NCBI GenBank assembly: GCA_008711295.1
Contig: VUYV01000324.1
Location: forward strand, 622,128-686,127
Length of the DNA stretch: 64,000 nt
Direction: 5' to 3'
DNA from: Anarhynchus alexandrinus
Taxonomy: Eukaryota; Chordata; Aves; Charadriiformes; Charadriidae
Numbering within the stretch: position 1 is the stretch's first letter; every line of letters starts with the position of its first letter. The notes below the pieces were generated by a model. The model saw nothing but the letters and a program-made list of their open reading frames with translations. It was not told the origin of the DNA and ran no database searches. The translations under genes and the position numbers were made by a program. Below are positions 24,861-36,548 of the stretch, piece after piece.

Positions 24861-26574
24861 TTTATTACTGATCTTACTCTATTTCTGTATAAGCACCTGT
24901 AGCTTCCATCCTCCAATCCTAAGGAATTTTTATCCATTAACCTTTGCAAGAACTGCAGCAACTTTTGCATTTGAATACCAAGCACTTTTCAGTTACCATT
25001 GGTTATTTCTTCTTCAGAAATAGCCATGAAGTATATCAAGAAAATTGCTTTTCCTTAAATTATTTTTCCTTTAAGTAACAGTTTTAAGTTGATCTCATAA
25101 CTCTGAACCTCCTGTAGTTATTTACGTCAATACAATTTGAATGTGATGTGGTTTATATGTGATGCTAGATCAGAATAGCAGCAGTCTACACTTATTTTGC
25201 ACAGCAGAGGCAGAAAAATGGAAAACAGTATCTGCGTGTTCATATTTTGTATCATAATTATGAATCCAATTTACCATTTATTTTAATAGTAGCAGGCAGT
25301 TTACTTAGCTATTGTAGCCTAATAGTAGTTACAAAAGAGACCTCTAACAGCATCTGTAAATGTTTATGCATCCAGAATGAACTTGGGTTTGATGCAAACA
25401 GGAGTATCTCAAGCCAGCCATGGGTATTTGCTTCTGAACTAACATATTGTTTCACTAGTGTTTATAGCACTCTTGCAGTGAAAGCAGGAGTTCTTCTGAA
25501 AATACATTAAATTAACATTAAATCATAAGTATTTTTAGTAATGAATCGTATGGTAACTCCCTACATAAATTTTACAGTGTGGTGAATTCTGTGGTGATGG
25601 CTGCTATAAAAAGAACCACAAAACAAACAAAAAAACCCAACCAAACAAACACACAAACATAGAGATGTTGGGAGGAGAGCATACTCTTCCTTTGAATCAC
25701 TCTATACTGCTCTCTGGGAAAGTAAGAGAAAGGTAAAAGACACATTATTGAAATCTAATGTATTCAGGTAATATTTAAAGTGTCAATCCATTTGTAATAC
25801 TCCTGCAAGCTTGCTGATATAAAATGTTTATGTAGTTCCAGTAAGGTAGTACAGAAAGATAGAAACATGCTGTCATAGTTACTTAAAATATGTTTGCCTT
25901 CCACACAGACTTTTTTGCATCCATACCTATGTCTGCAAAGTACCAGCTTTTACACCTAGCAGGCAGGAAATTATGAGAAAACATTCTAACTTCTCAGAGT
26001 GTTCCAGAAACATGAAAGAGGAGAGAGTCTCTCCTCACCAATGAAGGCATACTAAGCCAGGAGACTGGTCTTAGAAACCTTAATGACATAAACTGTAGTT
26101 TCTCATGGCTGACTAGTGTGTGCTGCTAGCAAGGTCAAATAAAGAGCTCAGGCTTATACTGCTTGTTGTTCAGAAGACCAAAAGGAAAATATATACAGCT
26201 TGTTGAGACTTAAGATGGTTTAGGAAAATTCTGATTTCTTGCCTGTCCTGGAGAGTATTTGATTAAAAGACTATATAGCTGGACAACCTTACTTGTTGTG
26301 AAAAATTCTGCCATAGAAAATCAGTTTCCATTGATTCCTGAAAAACATCAAACCTTTAGGAAGAGCCATTTATTTTATTCAAAAGTTTTAAGAGAAAAAC
26401 AGCTATCTTCTCAATTATCTCTTTGTTTGTTTGATTATTTATTTTTTACCATTGTAACTTCTGGATTTCTGGGAGACCGGCAAAGCCATTAGCTCACAGG
26501 TCTGTCCTGTGCCCTCTTACATTCCCTTAAAGTGTCCAGAAATTTCTATCTGTCCGTACTACAGTTGCAGAACT
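24861..26574. other. Non-genic AT-rich stretch
   Basis: No gene or recognisable repeat family. An A/C-rich low-complexity patch lies at about 25,614-25,662. The left limit of the LTR that follows could lie inside the last few hundred bases of this stretch. Confidence 0.55.
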
Positions 26575-27248
26575 ACAGACATACAGCTTTTATGGACTGT
26601 TCCTAACCCCCATTCCCCATCCCCCTATGCTGCTTGGAGAGGTGGGAAGAGGTAGAAGGAGTGAAGTTGAACATGGAAAAAGTGGGGCTGGGAAGAAGGA
26701 AGAGGAGGTGCTCCATGGTGAATCAGGCACAGCTCTTACCCCTTGAAGGGACTGCAGCCTGTGGAGGACCCACACCAGAGCAGAAGAAGAGAGCATGAAG
26801 GATGGAGCAGCAGAGAGAAACCTCTATGTCCTGGCCACAACCACCCGCCACACTGCCTATTGCCTCACTGAAAGCACTGAGCGTAACTTGCAGCAATAAC
26901 AAGCAGAGAGGAGAGGTGTCTGGAGTGAAGCTGAGCCCAGGAAAGCAAGAGGAAAAGCTGTTTTCCCTAAGTGTGTGAATGTCTATTTCTGGGGTTTTTG
27001 GTTTTGTTTCCCACTACCTGAATCAGTAATTAAATATTTATTTTAATTGGCAATAAGTTAAGTAAATTCTTCCAAGTTAAATCTGTTTTGCCTGCAACAG
27101 TAACTGTAGAGTAATCTCCCCTTCTTTGTCTCAACTCACAAATTTTCTCACTCCGGTTCTTCCTATTTTCTCCCCTTGTCCAGCTGAGGGGGAAGTAAGT
27201 GAGCAGCTGGATGGGTCCTTGGCTGCCAGCCAATGCTAACCCACCACA
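26575..27248 (+). mobile_element. Old, diverged endogenous retroviral LTR (partial)
   Basis: The right part aligns by eye with the 1.1-kb LTR at 47,327-48,430. Both have a purine-rich block with CTGCAGCCTGTG and GGAGGACCC words, then TTTTAATTGGCAATAA, then TCTGTTTTGCCTG and a terminal CAGCTGAGG block ending in CCCACCACA. Here the polyadenylation signal is weakened to AATAAG (27,052-27,057). The 3' end at 27,248 is clear from the CCACCACA terminus. The 5' end is not: no TG start or matching duplication for the following AAGTA could be found, so the copy is truncated or too diverged. No internal retroviral genes adjoin it, so it is a solo or broken LTR. Confidence 0.75.
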
Positions 27249-28481
27249 AAGTAAAATTTTGTTGTAGAGGAGGTATCAAAAGCAGATGTTGAAAGCATCT
27301 TTCTGGTTTGATCGCCCGCTGAAACAAATTCAGCTACAAAACGCAAAGCACATGAGATCCTCTGACTGGGGAGCAAGTATTTTTCTTTGGCTACTTAAAC
27401 TGATGAAAGCATTCTTACAATGATAAGGAATAGAAGAAAAAGAATCAAACTGATAAAAAAAATCTTTACACAATGGAGAAGTGATACAAAATATGAATGA
27501 TACTTATTGAGATCCAGCTTCTCATTAGCAAACAGTTATTAGACTGCCCAAAAATGTATACAAAGCCCCAGTATCTTTTGGATAGACAGAGAAAGCCTTC
27601 AGGTTTGGTCCTATACATATGGATACAGGAAATAATGAGAACAGAAATCACTGCAAATAACTTCACCAATTACTAATTTAATTATGAGCACCTGGAAGAT
27701 AGACCTTGCCATAAGTAGCCACAATATAAATGTTGCTTATATATACCAGTGACCCAGGGAAAGTGTAGCACTTTGCTTTAGTGGGATTTCCTGTTGGTTT
27801 TGTTGCCCAGCTTATGCCTCCTGTCAGTCTTCACTGCTTCAAATAAAAGAAATCTGGGTTTAACCATGAAGAATATAGCTATTGTACACATCTCTTTTAT
27901 GAACAATTCTTGTAATGAAAAGTCTTCCATATTGTATCACTCTGTGAGGACCTGGCTGACTCAAGTTACAAGAGGAAAGACTCATCAGAAAGACCACAAG
28001 AATAGATATGAAGATTGGTAAGGATACTTCCCTTAGGTTGCTGATGTTTTGTATTTTCCTTCAATATTCAAAGCTGAGCTTCTTGATTCTTGTGAGTACA
28101 TTAGAATAGACAAGTTTTGAAGCTAAATGCATAGTTTTCTATTGTCATTGTATCTTCACTGGATAGTCTACCACTTTCCTTTTTTCCTTTTCGTTTATAG
28201 TTGATTATCATGACAGCAAGCCTCAAAAAACTAATGTGTCCCATAAGACTTCTCCTTGACTCCTATGTGTACCTCATAACTCTTTTATATATAAATTTAA
28301 AATAGAATGTTGTATAAACCTTGAAATATATTGCATTGAATAATTATATCAATGAGACCAAGTCCTCAAATCTATTCAATATATGAGTGTTTTCCCAAGA
28401 TTTTACTTGAGAAGTACCCTGTACACATTTCTTTTTACAAAACACACTATTAGAAAAGTGAGAATTATTTCATGCTTTGCT
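27249..28481. other. Non-genic AT-rich stretch
   Basis: Nothing recognisable. Open frames are at most 75 codons and unrelated to known families. Confidence 0.6.
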
Positions 28482-29631
28482 AATGAAAGAGTGGACAAGG
28501 AAAGAACTATGGATGTCATCTATCTGGACTTCTGTAATGCCTTTGACACAGTCCCCCACAACATCCTTCTTTCTAAATTGGAGAGATATGGATTTCATGG
28601 GTGGACTGTTCAGTGGATAAGGAATTGGTTGGATGGTTGCATCCAGAGTGATCAATGGCTCTATGTCCTGATGGAGATTGGCGATGAGTGTTGTCCCTCA
28701 GGGGTCTGTACTGGGAACAGTACTGTTTAATATACTCATCAATGACATAGACAATGGGGTTTAGGGCACCCTTGACAAGTTTGCAGATAACACCAAGCTG
28801 AGTGGTATAGTTGACACCCCTGAGGGACAACATGCCATCCAGAGGGACCTGGGCTGGCTGGTAAGGTGGGCACATGTGGACCTCAGGAGGTTCAACAAGG
28901 CCAAGTGCAAGGTCCTGCACCTGGGTCAGGGTAACCCAGGGATGCAAGCTGGGGGATGAAGGGATTGAGAGAGCAGCCCTGCTGAGAAGGACTTGGGGGT
29001 ATTGGTGGATGAATAGACGGACATGAGCCAACAATGCATGCTCACAGCCCAGAAGACCAACCATATCCAGGGCTGCATCAAAAGAAACATGGCTAGTAGG
29101 TCGAAGGAGGTGATTCTGCCCCATTACTCCTCTCTGTTGAGATCCCACCTGGAGTACTGTGTCCAGCTCTGGAGTCCTTGGCACAGCAAAGACTTGGGCC
29201 TGTTGGAGCAGGTCCAGATGAGGGCTGCAAAAATGATCAGAGGGCTGGAGCACCTCTCCTATGAGAACAGACTGAGAGAATTGAGGTTCTTCAGCCTGGA
29301 GAAGAGAAGGCTCTGCAGAGACTTTATTGTGACCTTTCAATACTGAAAGGGGCTTATAAGAAAGATGGGGACAGACTTTTTAATAAAGCCTGTTGTGATA
29401 GGTAATGCCTAGATACAAGGAAGAAATTTTTTATGATGAGGGTGGTGAAACACTGGAACAGGTTGCCCAGAGAGGTGATAGCTGCCTCATCCCTGGAAAC
29501 GTTCAAGGTCAGGTTGGACAGGGCTCTGAGGAACCTGATCTAGTTGAAGATGTCCCCACTTATTGCAGGGGGGTTGGACTAGATGACCTTTAAAGGTCCC
29601 TTCCAACCCAAACTGTTCTATGATTCTATGA
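28482..29631 (+). mobile_element. CR1 LINE with reverse-transcriptase remnant
   Basis: Plus-strand CR1 of about 1.15 kb. It starts inside the reverse transcriptase ([20 protein letters not shown], motif A, with the first catalytic aspartate kept), continues through [20 protein letters not shown], and then breaks: the motif B region (about 28,685-28,720) is frameshifted, so the usual SGVPQG is not in frame. Motif C (28,777-28,797) reads FADN rather than FADD. Further blocks appear in other frames (29,023-29,346: MSQQCMLTAQKTNH, EHLSYENRLREL, FSLEKRR). The 3' end has GGTTGGACTAGATGACC and two ATTCTATG octamers at 29,613-29,631. At least three frame changes make it inactive. A 255-codon open frame on the opposite strand is an antisense shadow. 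Confidence 0.97.
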
Positions 29632-30816
29632 AATCGCTCAGGAAATACTCACCTTCACTCAATGTATTGTTCCTACCTGCTACACGTTCAGTTCTCTACT
29701 CACTATATTACTGCTCATGTTATCGTGTTATAGTACAGACTGATAAAAAAAACTAGTTCTCCAAGCTAAAAAGGTGTATATCAACCTGGTTTTGGAAGAT
29801 AGCCTTCATAGACTGTGATTCTGAGCACAAAGACCAGAGAACACACATGATCTTATCAAAAAGCATGCATTTTAAGTTTGCAAAACAGAGATGTCTCTTT
29901 TCTAAGATGCAAAGCATTGAGCTATGAATACCAGGGAAATATGAAACATATGCTTAGACCCTCATCTTGCCAACAGTTCTGCATAAACTTGATGCTAAAA
30001 TTGTGCATTGTATTGATTAATAGATTTTTTTTACAGAAATGAGACCTTCTATTCCACTGCCTACATCATTTGTACACAGTGCTTTCCCTCCAATAATTAT
30101 TCCATCTTTAAATATTTACCATCTAGCACTTCTTTAAACAAAGAATTAGTCTGATTGCATTTTTACATTACATCCATTTGCAGCAATAGACCTATTGCCA
30201 GCACCTAAAGTGATCTTTAAAGATAAGATTTGTAGAAGAGTAGGTCTTTAATGTTATTCTTTTTTCTCAGTACAGAAATCAAATTGTCCTCCCACTTACT
30301 ATTCTTTTTAATACCCCAATGAGAGAATTACTATTAATTATGGGATGTAGTGATAGAAACAATGTAGAATGTAAATGTGTAATACAAATCATTATTATCC
30401 ATAGATCAAACTGTTAGTCAGGATTTATGTTAATCAATAGATGTGCTTTATATAGTACCTTCCAATGTAAAATTAAACATATTGCAATACATCACACTCT
30501 TTGTTAATTACAGGATTTTAAAGTTTTCTTCTGAGGCATTCGTCTCCACAGAATGTTATCTTTATCATTTTGGTATCCATTAGTGTTGCCATTTCCCATG
30601 TACTATGATGCTGTTTTAAGACAACATTCTTCATGGGATTTATGAGTCAGCTAGTCAAATTCAGGTCAAGTTAAAACCTACCACCAGGGTCATTCTCCTG
30701 CTAGGTTATCTATTGTCCTTGTTGGTTTTTTGCTGAAATTGGCTTAAAATGTGAAATTCAGGAGCCAATCCTGACTGCATTTATCTTATCCTATAGACTT
30801 TTTGTATGTCAGCAGT
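29632..30816. other. Non-genic AT-rich stretch
   Basis: No gene or repeat family recognised between the CR1 and the LTR. Confidence 0.6.
30812..30816. repeat. Target-site duplication, left copy (GCAGT)
   Basis: GCAGT directly before the LTR at 30,817; the same five bases follow it at 31,562-31,566. A perfect 5-bp duplication fixes both LTR ends. Confidence 0.9.
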
Positions 30817-31561
30817 TGTTGTGGCTTAGGCTGAATCAGCTACTGGGGATGTGGGGGACCCCAGATGGGACTGACAGATGCTCCCCTCTACCCCTTTTCA
30901 AAGACAGAGGCAGAGGAGAGAAAAAGAGACTTATGAGTTTAGAAGGAACTAAACTACTTTAATGAAATATTAATAATAATATAAAAGGAAATAATGAAAT
31001 ATATACAAAACCNTACAAAACCGTATCAAGCTCCCAGGATGACAATCACGACACCAGCTCATGCTGGGGAAGTCCCAGACTGGACTTAGTGATGGACAGG
31101 AACTGGATTCCAGATCCGTATTCAGGATCGGGATCAAAGACAGATGAACAGAGTCCTCAGACGCCGGCCGTTGCAGAAAGAGAGAGAGCTGAGCCTTTGA
31201 TCCCTCAGATTTAAAAATGAGCATGAGGCAGATGGGATGGAATACCCTGTTGGTCAGATTTGGATCACCTGTCCTGTCCGCTCCTCCACACAGGTGGGAC
31301 CCCACTGCGCTATTTCCACTTCCAACCCTCCAACAGGGCAAGAAACAAAGTTAGCTGCCTTTGGGTGTTATAGCAATAAATATAAGCAAGAGCCTCTCTG
31401 CATACCATGCCTGGGCATCAACTATAAACATAAGTCTTATCACTCTGAGAGAGCAAACATTGTCTGCACAATATGCTGTTAATTTCAGTAGTTAGAAGAG
31501 ACCTTGCTAAGAAGCAAAGTTACTGAACAAATTTGGTCCTGTTTTACCTCAAACCAGGACA
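30817..31561 (-). mobile_element. Solo LTR, ERVL-like (minus strand)
   Basis: A 745-base LTR read on the minus strand: it begins TGTCCTGGTTTGAGG (right end, 31,561) and ends in ...CA (left end, 30,817). It is the same family as the LTR at 37,580-38,320, with shared blocks throughout, including the CTCATGC region upstream of the promoter, the 'GATCCTGAATACGGATCTGGAA' region and the GTTTAGTTCC-type end. A 5-bp perfect duplication (GCAGT) flanks it. Five-base duplications are usual for ERVL-class elements, while ERV1 and ERVK elements typically give 4 and 6; class is therefore inferred. The TATA position of the sister copy is mutated to TTTAAA here. A polyadenylation signal ATTAAA is kept (30,958-30,963, minus). 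No gag, pol or env adjoins, so internal sequence was lost by LTR recombination. One ambiguous base lies at 31,013. Confidence 0.9.
31013..31013. other. Single ambiguous base (N)
   Basis: An isolated N inside the LTR, next to a short duplicated ACAAAACC word. It breaks one minus-strand open frame; this is an assembly or sequencing ambiguity, not biology. Confidence 0.98.
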
Positions 31562-31566
31562 GCAGT
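31562..31566. repeat. Target-site duplication, right copy (GCAGT)
   Basis: Matches 30,812-30,816 exactly, bracketing the solo LTR. Confidence 0.9.
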
Positions 31567-34301
31567 CCATCTGATTTTGACTTACATTTTAAAAAATTAG
31601 AAGTAATTAATTCTGTTTTTTTCTAGCTTTTCTTTCAATGCTTTTCAAATGTGAAAATGACAGATATGAAACATGGTATATCGTTGGACATTTTTATAAC
31701 ATCACCATAAATGGGTTGTCATTTGCGGACTTTTCCTTTTTGTCTTCAGTAATACTGAACTTCAATGATAAACAGAAAATACCTGTCATTAGGAGTTAAT
31801 GAAAGACTAAACAAGCTGTATAAAGAACTGAAAGGAGATCATATAGAAGGGATATAGCAAAAGTCTACAAATCTGTGAGTGGCGTAGTAGGCATGGAGGA
31901 ACCATTTCAGCTCTTCACTCTCTTCCATTGCTCAAGCTTGTGACCTTCATTTGAAGCCACTAGAAGCCAGATTCGGAATAATCAAAAGCAGCTGATTCTC
32001 CATGTCGTAGGAAGCAGATCTGTAGTACTCCTTGACAAGGAATGGTGTGGATAAAAAAGTGTATGTAAGGTTAAGGGGAGACTGAGGAAGCATTTGAGAA
32101 ACACTGAGGACAAATTAAAGATGGCAAAGTGTCGTCTGTCCCATTATAGCTGTGTGTTTTCCAAATTTATGCAGAAAAAAACAATACAAAGTCAATTGTC
32201 TTGGTTCAAGTGCGTTTCAGATAAACTTTCTCCATTATATCATAGCTGACTGCCATTTCACAAGCAATATCTGTTGCTGTATAATTTAAACATGGAATTT
32301 ATAAGCTCTTTTTACTCTGAAATAGAGTAAGTAGATACATGTTACCTTTAAAAACATTAATGCTCTCAGGTTGTGACAGTTGGCTTGTCTTATAAAGAAT
32401 TATAATTTCCATGTTTAGCATACTGACACTGCAACTACAATTTGTAGTTGACTACTTCTTTCCCTTTGAAACCTGTGACTCATTTACAATCTAAAAGTTT
32501 TAAAGGGAACTCGATCAAAGCTTAAAAAGAGTAGCCTTTCAAATCTGAATTTTTAAGGTTTTATTTGCAAATGTGAGTCACATTTTTCTGTATCATCTTG
32601 AATCCCTTCCAGCTGTAACAATTTTCATGCGGTCACCTATATATTCTTAACTGATTTGGAGGTGAAATTTGTTTTCCATTTCCATCTTCCATTTTTCTGT
32701 TATCCATTAATATTATTAACTGGGAAAACTATTTTTTTCTGCATTGTGTCTTCTGAAATGCATAAGTATAACAATTAGATATTTTTTTTTTAATTTGGTA
32801 ATCTGTACTTACTTTCTGGATAAATTTTAAAACGTACTTATGTTAATTAATTCTGATTCATTGCTCAGGTTCTTTAAATTGATCATTTCTGGTTGTTTAC
32901 TTCCCTTTGGTCTACTTACTTGTCACCAGTTCTGATCCTGCCTTTTTTCATTGGTAGTATTCTGTAGAATGGCCAGATAAAGACTTTTCTTACTGTCCAA
33001 CCAGGACCTCTGTTTACAAAATCCGAGCTTGTTTGACTCAGAATAGGGCTAGTCCAGTGTAATCGTATAACCAGTACAAAATAAGCAAACTCTACAGCCT
33101 CACTCCAAATCAGTTTTACTTTCTTCTTTATACACCTGTTACCTGCTTCCTACCTTTCCTGTTGCCTCTGTGCTATAAGATTATTCTTTGTCCCATACCA
33201 GAGTCATACACTACTGATTTCCTTCTGTTACTTAGTATGTAAAGTGGTGGTCTCCCAGGTTTCCTTTTTCCCTGGATTCCATAAACTCTTTGTCTTTGTA
33301 AATTTCTTAACAAAATCATGAAAAGAGCAGACATTGCAAAGGTCATAATAATAATTTTCCTGACGCTTTCTATTCCTTTTTAGTGAAGGGTAATTAACAG
33401 AGTGTCTTAAAATTATCAAGACAACTACGATCAGAAAGAGCTGGATATTTAATACACCCTAAATATAATCCTCAAGTACTTGAAACAGCAAGAACTAGGG
33501 CTTTTGCTAACTACGCACATCAGCCAAGGAACAGATTTCCTGCTATTATCTACAAATCTTAGCCTGTGTTAGAATATGAAAGTCAACTAAAGGATTATAC
33601 ATTTGCTATTTCACTTAAGTATTCTTGATCACAAGCAATTCATACTACACTGTTCTCCAAAGCATTTTATGAGTGGCACTTTCAGAGATCAGAGCTGTTA
33701 TTATTCTATGTCATGACCAGATTGTGATTTGTAAAAAAATGTAGTCCATCCAACAGTATCAGTCATGTCAAAAAACTGATTTCCTGCAATGTCAGAAAGG
33801 TAGATCGGCCTACTTCAGTTCTGTTAAATTCTGCAACTTCTGGCTGAGAGGCTGGAAAGGATGAGAAGTATATGAGATGTAGCAAGAGCCACTAATTACA
33901 GGCAGCAGACATTTCACATAGAGACTGTGTAGTAAAAGGGGAAAAGTTGTAGGATATTTGATTATTGACTTCAGATGATATAAAAAAAAATGGAAGACAC
34001 AATTTATAAGGGAAGAATCAATAAAGATGCGGATGTGAATCCTAGGTTTTGGTACACTAAATGAACTGAAACAAAGCTAAGAATTTTTGGAAAAAATGAT
34101 TTGTAAACATCCTACAAAATTATATTTGATACTGTAGCAAGAAAGCATTGGGGATGTATTTTGACAGCTAAAGAAAAGATAGATGACAATTTCTTATTTC
34201 AGGCTAGTTATATACAAAAAAACAAAACCAAAACCGAAACCATTGCTTATTTAATATGCAGAAAACTCTTTTTTACCAAGAGGAAAAAACCCCACAATTC
34301 T

Positions 34302-34346
34302 ATTTGTTTATTTATTTATTCCTTTATTTATCATTTTATTTATTCA
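34302..34346. repeat. Degenerate simple repeat (TTTA)n
   Basis: Interrupted tetranucleotide run of TTTA units with small substitutions. Low complexity; the open frame crossing it is meaningless. Confidence 0.8.
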
Positions 34347-34425
34347 CTTTCACAATTTTTTTCTGACACCTATAGAGAATATCTAGACTCTGTCCTTACT
34401 GATTACTTATGAGTGATCGTAGAAA

Positions 34426-34474
34426 TCACATAGGGTTTTTCCCTATGTGAAATACCACCCTTAATGGTATTTCA
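34426..34474. repeat. Two overlapping hairpins
   Basis: First stem: TCACATAGGG (34,426-34,435) pairs with CCCTATGTGA (34,441-34,450) across a 5-T loop. Second stem: TGAAATACCA (34,448-34,457) pairs with TGGTATTTCA (34,465-34,474) across a 7-base loop. Both stems are perfect 10-mers and share the TGA at 34,448-34,450, so only one can form fully at a time. No function is known for this. Confidence 0.85.
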
Positions 34475-35384
34475 GTCTTCTTGCTAATGACTATCTCTCC
34501 AATCCCTAGTAAAATGTCAATCCACAGTCTACATCGAAAGAGATACATGCACTATGTCCTGCTCCCAACATAGATCCACATTTGTCTTGTGTCAGTCCCT
34601 TCTGTCTTCTGGTTCTTTTATGTTAGTGTTGAGAATAGGTCATCTGCTCTCTGGTCCATCCCTATGAATACTTCCATGCTGCTTCAAATATCCTCTGAGA
34701 ATATTTTGCAGCTGCTTTCAACTGCTGTGCTTGTGCTGAGCTGCTAAACCCTTCTTTCCATCCAGGCACTAAGGTAAGCTAAAATACATGTTTTCTGCTG
34801 TCCTCTGAGTTCCTTTTAGAGGGCCAAAGTGAAACAGTGATAGATATGGATATCAAAGCATTATAAACAATCTACTGATGTATCATGTCAATATAGTATC
34901 ATATTACATACATATATAGCCTCATATTATGTTCTTGAATGCCCTTACGCTAACAACTAAAATTTGTGCATATGTGTCATTTACTATTTGTTGCAAAGAG
35001 ATTATGTGTCACAAGCTTATTAAGATAACAGGATGAAAAATAATCTAGTCACATTTACTGGGCAGTCTATTTATATGAGTTATCATTTTTAACTGCCAAG
35101 ATCTTCTGAGCAATGAGAAAGATCACACTTGCACACATTGACAAAGAGTATCGCTTTTCATTGGCTGCACTTTCTAAGTTCAACCATTGGCTCCAGAGAT
35201 CTTAGGGGTGAATACTGAAAAATTCCAACCAAAAGATTTTATATACCATACATCTCAGTGTGATACATCACTCCACCTCTTTCTTTCTTTATGTACTCAG
35301 TAGACCGCAAGCTATCTGAATTTCTACAGCAACCCTAAGGATGTCCTTCTAGTTAACCAGTTTTAAGAGGATGATAAGCTGTTT

Positions 35385-35464
35385 AGATATTCTGGACATG
35401 ATTCTGTTTGTTTTTTTGTTGTTGTCCGTGTGTCGCCCCCCTCCTCCCCGCCAAGATATTCTGG
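35385..35464. repeat. 11-bp direct repeat flanking a 58-base insert
   Basis: AGATATTCTGG occurs at 35,385-35,395 and again at 35,454-35,464. Between them lie 58 bases with a T-rich left part (TTTGTTTTTTTGTTGTTG) and a C-rich right part (CGCCCCCCTCCTCCCCGCC) unlike the surroundings. Read on the minus strand the insert is G-rich followed by an A-rich tail, the shape of a small retroposed RNA with a target-site duplication. A repair-associated filler insertion is an alternative. Confidence 0.55.
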
Positions 35465-35782
35465 GGTAACATACGTGAAGCTAGAGAGGAAAATCAGTTG
35501 AAATAAGAATCAGCACAACCAGCGATATCCTTTTCTCTAAGAGCATGCATACATTCAATGTAGTTTAGCTGACAACCAACTGTTAACTTACAGTAGTGCA
35601 GGTAAACATCTGAGCTCTAAGGGGTAACAGTCAAAAAGGTTTATTTTTAAAATTAAGTCATGTTACTTAGTTTCTAATAAAAGAAACAAATTGGTGAACT
35701 GAAACATTGCTCCAATGAAGCATATGGCTTCAAGTGTGGATATATGCATACATATAATCACACAAAACATGTGTGTCCAAAA

Positions 35783-36548
35783 GAGTCAATAATAGGTCAG
35801 CTGGTTCAACCCATTAGCCTGAAAAGATCAGCTAGTCTGTATTATTTCTACTTTCTTAAAAAAATCTTCCAGTGATAGAGGTCATATAGCTTCTTTAGCA
35901 ATTCTATTTTAATGCTCAACTATTCTTACAGTTATAAAAAAAAAATCCTGACATAGTGTTTGATGTAATGTAAGTCTCTTACTTCCTAAGCTATCTACAG
36001 GCAACATAGAGAAAATAGTTTATTACATCTCTCTTGGCAGGTATCTTCTATATATAAAGGCTGTTATACGATCTCCATTCTTTCTTCTTTTTGTCTATAT
36101 AAAATAACCCAATTTCTTCAATAACTTAGCCAATTATTCTCCATCCTCATTTCATGCAGCTGATTATTTCCACCTTGCAAATGCCCTTGAAGAATTGCAT
36201 CTCTTTTTTTCTGAACGTTTCTGCATTTTCTCAAAATTATTCTGAATTCAGCTTCAACGTGCTTACAGACTCCAGAAGGTTGATGTCATCTGTAAATTTA
36301 ATCAGTGTACTTGCCATTCCATCAGCCAGGCTGTTAATAAAACTGCCGAACATTACTAGAGCCATCACAAACTCCCTTGGAATTCTGCTCAGTCCATTCT
36401 TCAAGTTTCGCAGTAAACCTTTAATAACTGTTCTTTTTGTACAGCTTTACAGTCAGCTTTTTGCTCACCTGATAGGAATCCTATGGGGAAAATATTGTAG
36501 GCACTATCAACAGAATTGCAAAAATGAAGCTATATGGCGTCTCCCACT
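35783..36548 (-). mobile_element. Ancient CR1-type LINE relic
   Basis: Minus-strand, strongly decayed LINE. Plus-strand wording follows, in the same order, the CR1 elements common in turtles and crocodiles rather than the young avian CR1s: an AATAGGTCAGCTGGTTCAAC 3' end, 'CTTCCAGTGATAGAGGTCA', 'TGCTCAACTATTCTTACAGTT', a region of about 36,020-36,125 matching the conserved 'ATGTACTTGAAAACTG...CAATTTCTTCAAT' order, and 'GATGTCATCTGTAAATTTAATCAGTGTACTTGCCATTCC' split here across 36,282-36,320, which on the minus strand is the reverse-transcriptase motif C neighbourhood. Several internal deletions are evident. No octamer tail of the young type is present. The 142-codon plus-strand open frame at 36,154-36,582 is an antisense shadow. 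Exact lineage (L3 or older CR1) is not resolved. Confidence 0.8.

Larger units (their letters stand above)
31567..35782. other. Non-genic stretch between the inverted LTRs
   Basis: No gene recognised. Contains a (TTTA)n patch (34,302-34,346), two overlapping hairpins (34,426-34,474) and an 11-bp direct repeat around a 58-base insert (35,385-35,464). Open frames are at most 83 codons. Confidence 0.6.

Noticed and set aside
28573..29340. 255-codon minus-strand open frame
   Set aside because: It lies wholly antisense to the CR1 at 28,482-29,631 and has no recognised domain; reported only as a CR1 antisense oddity.
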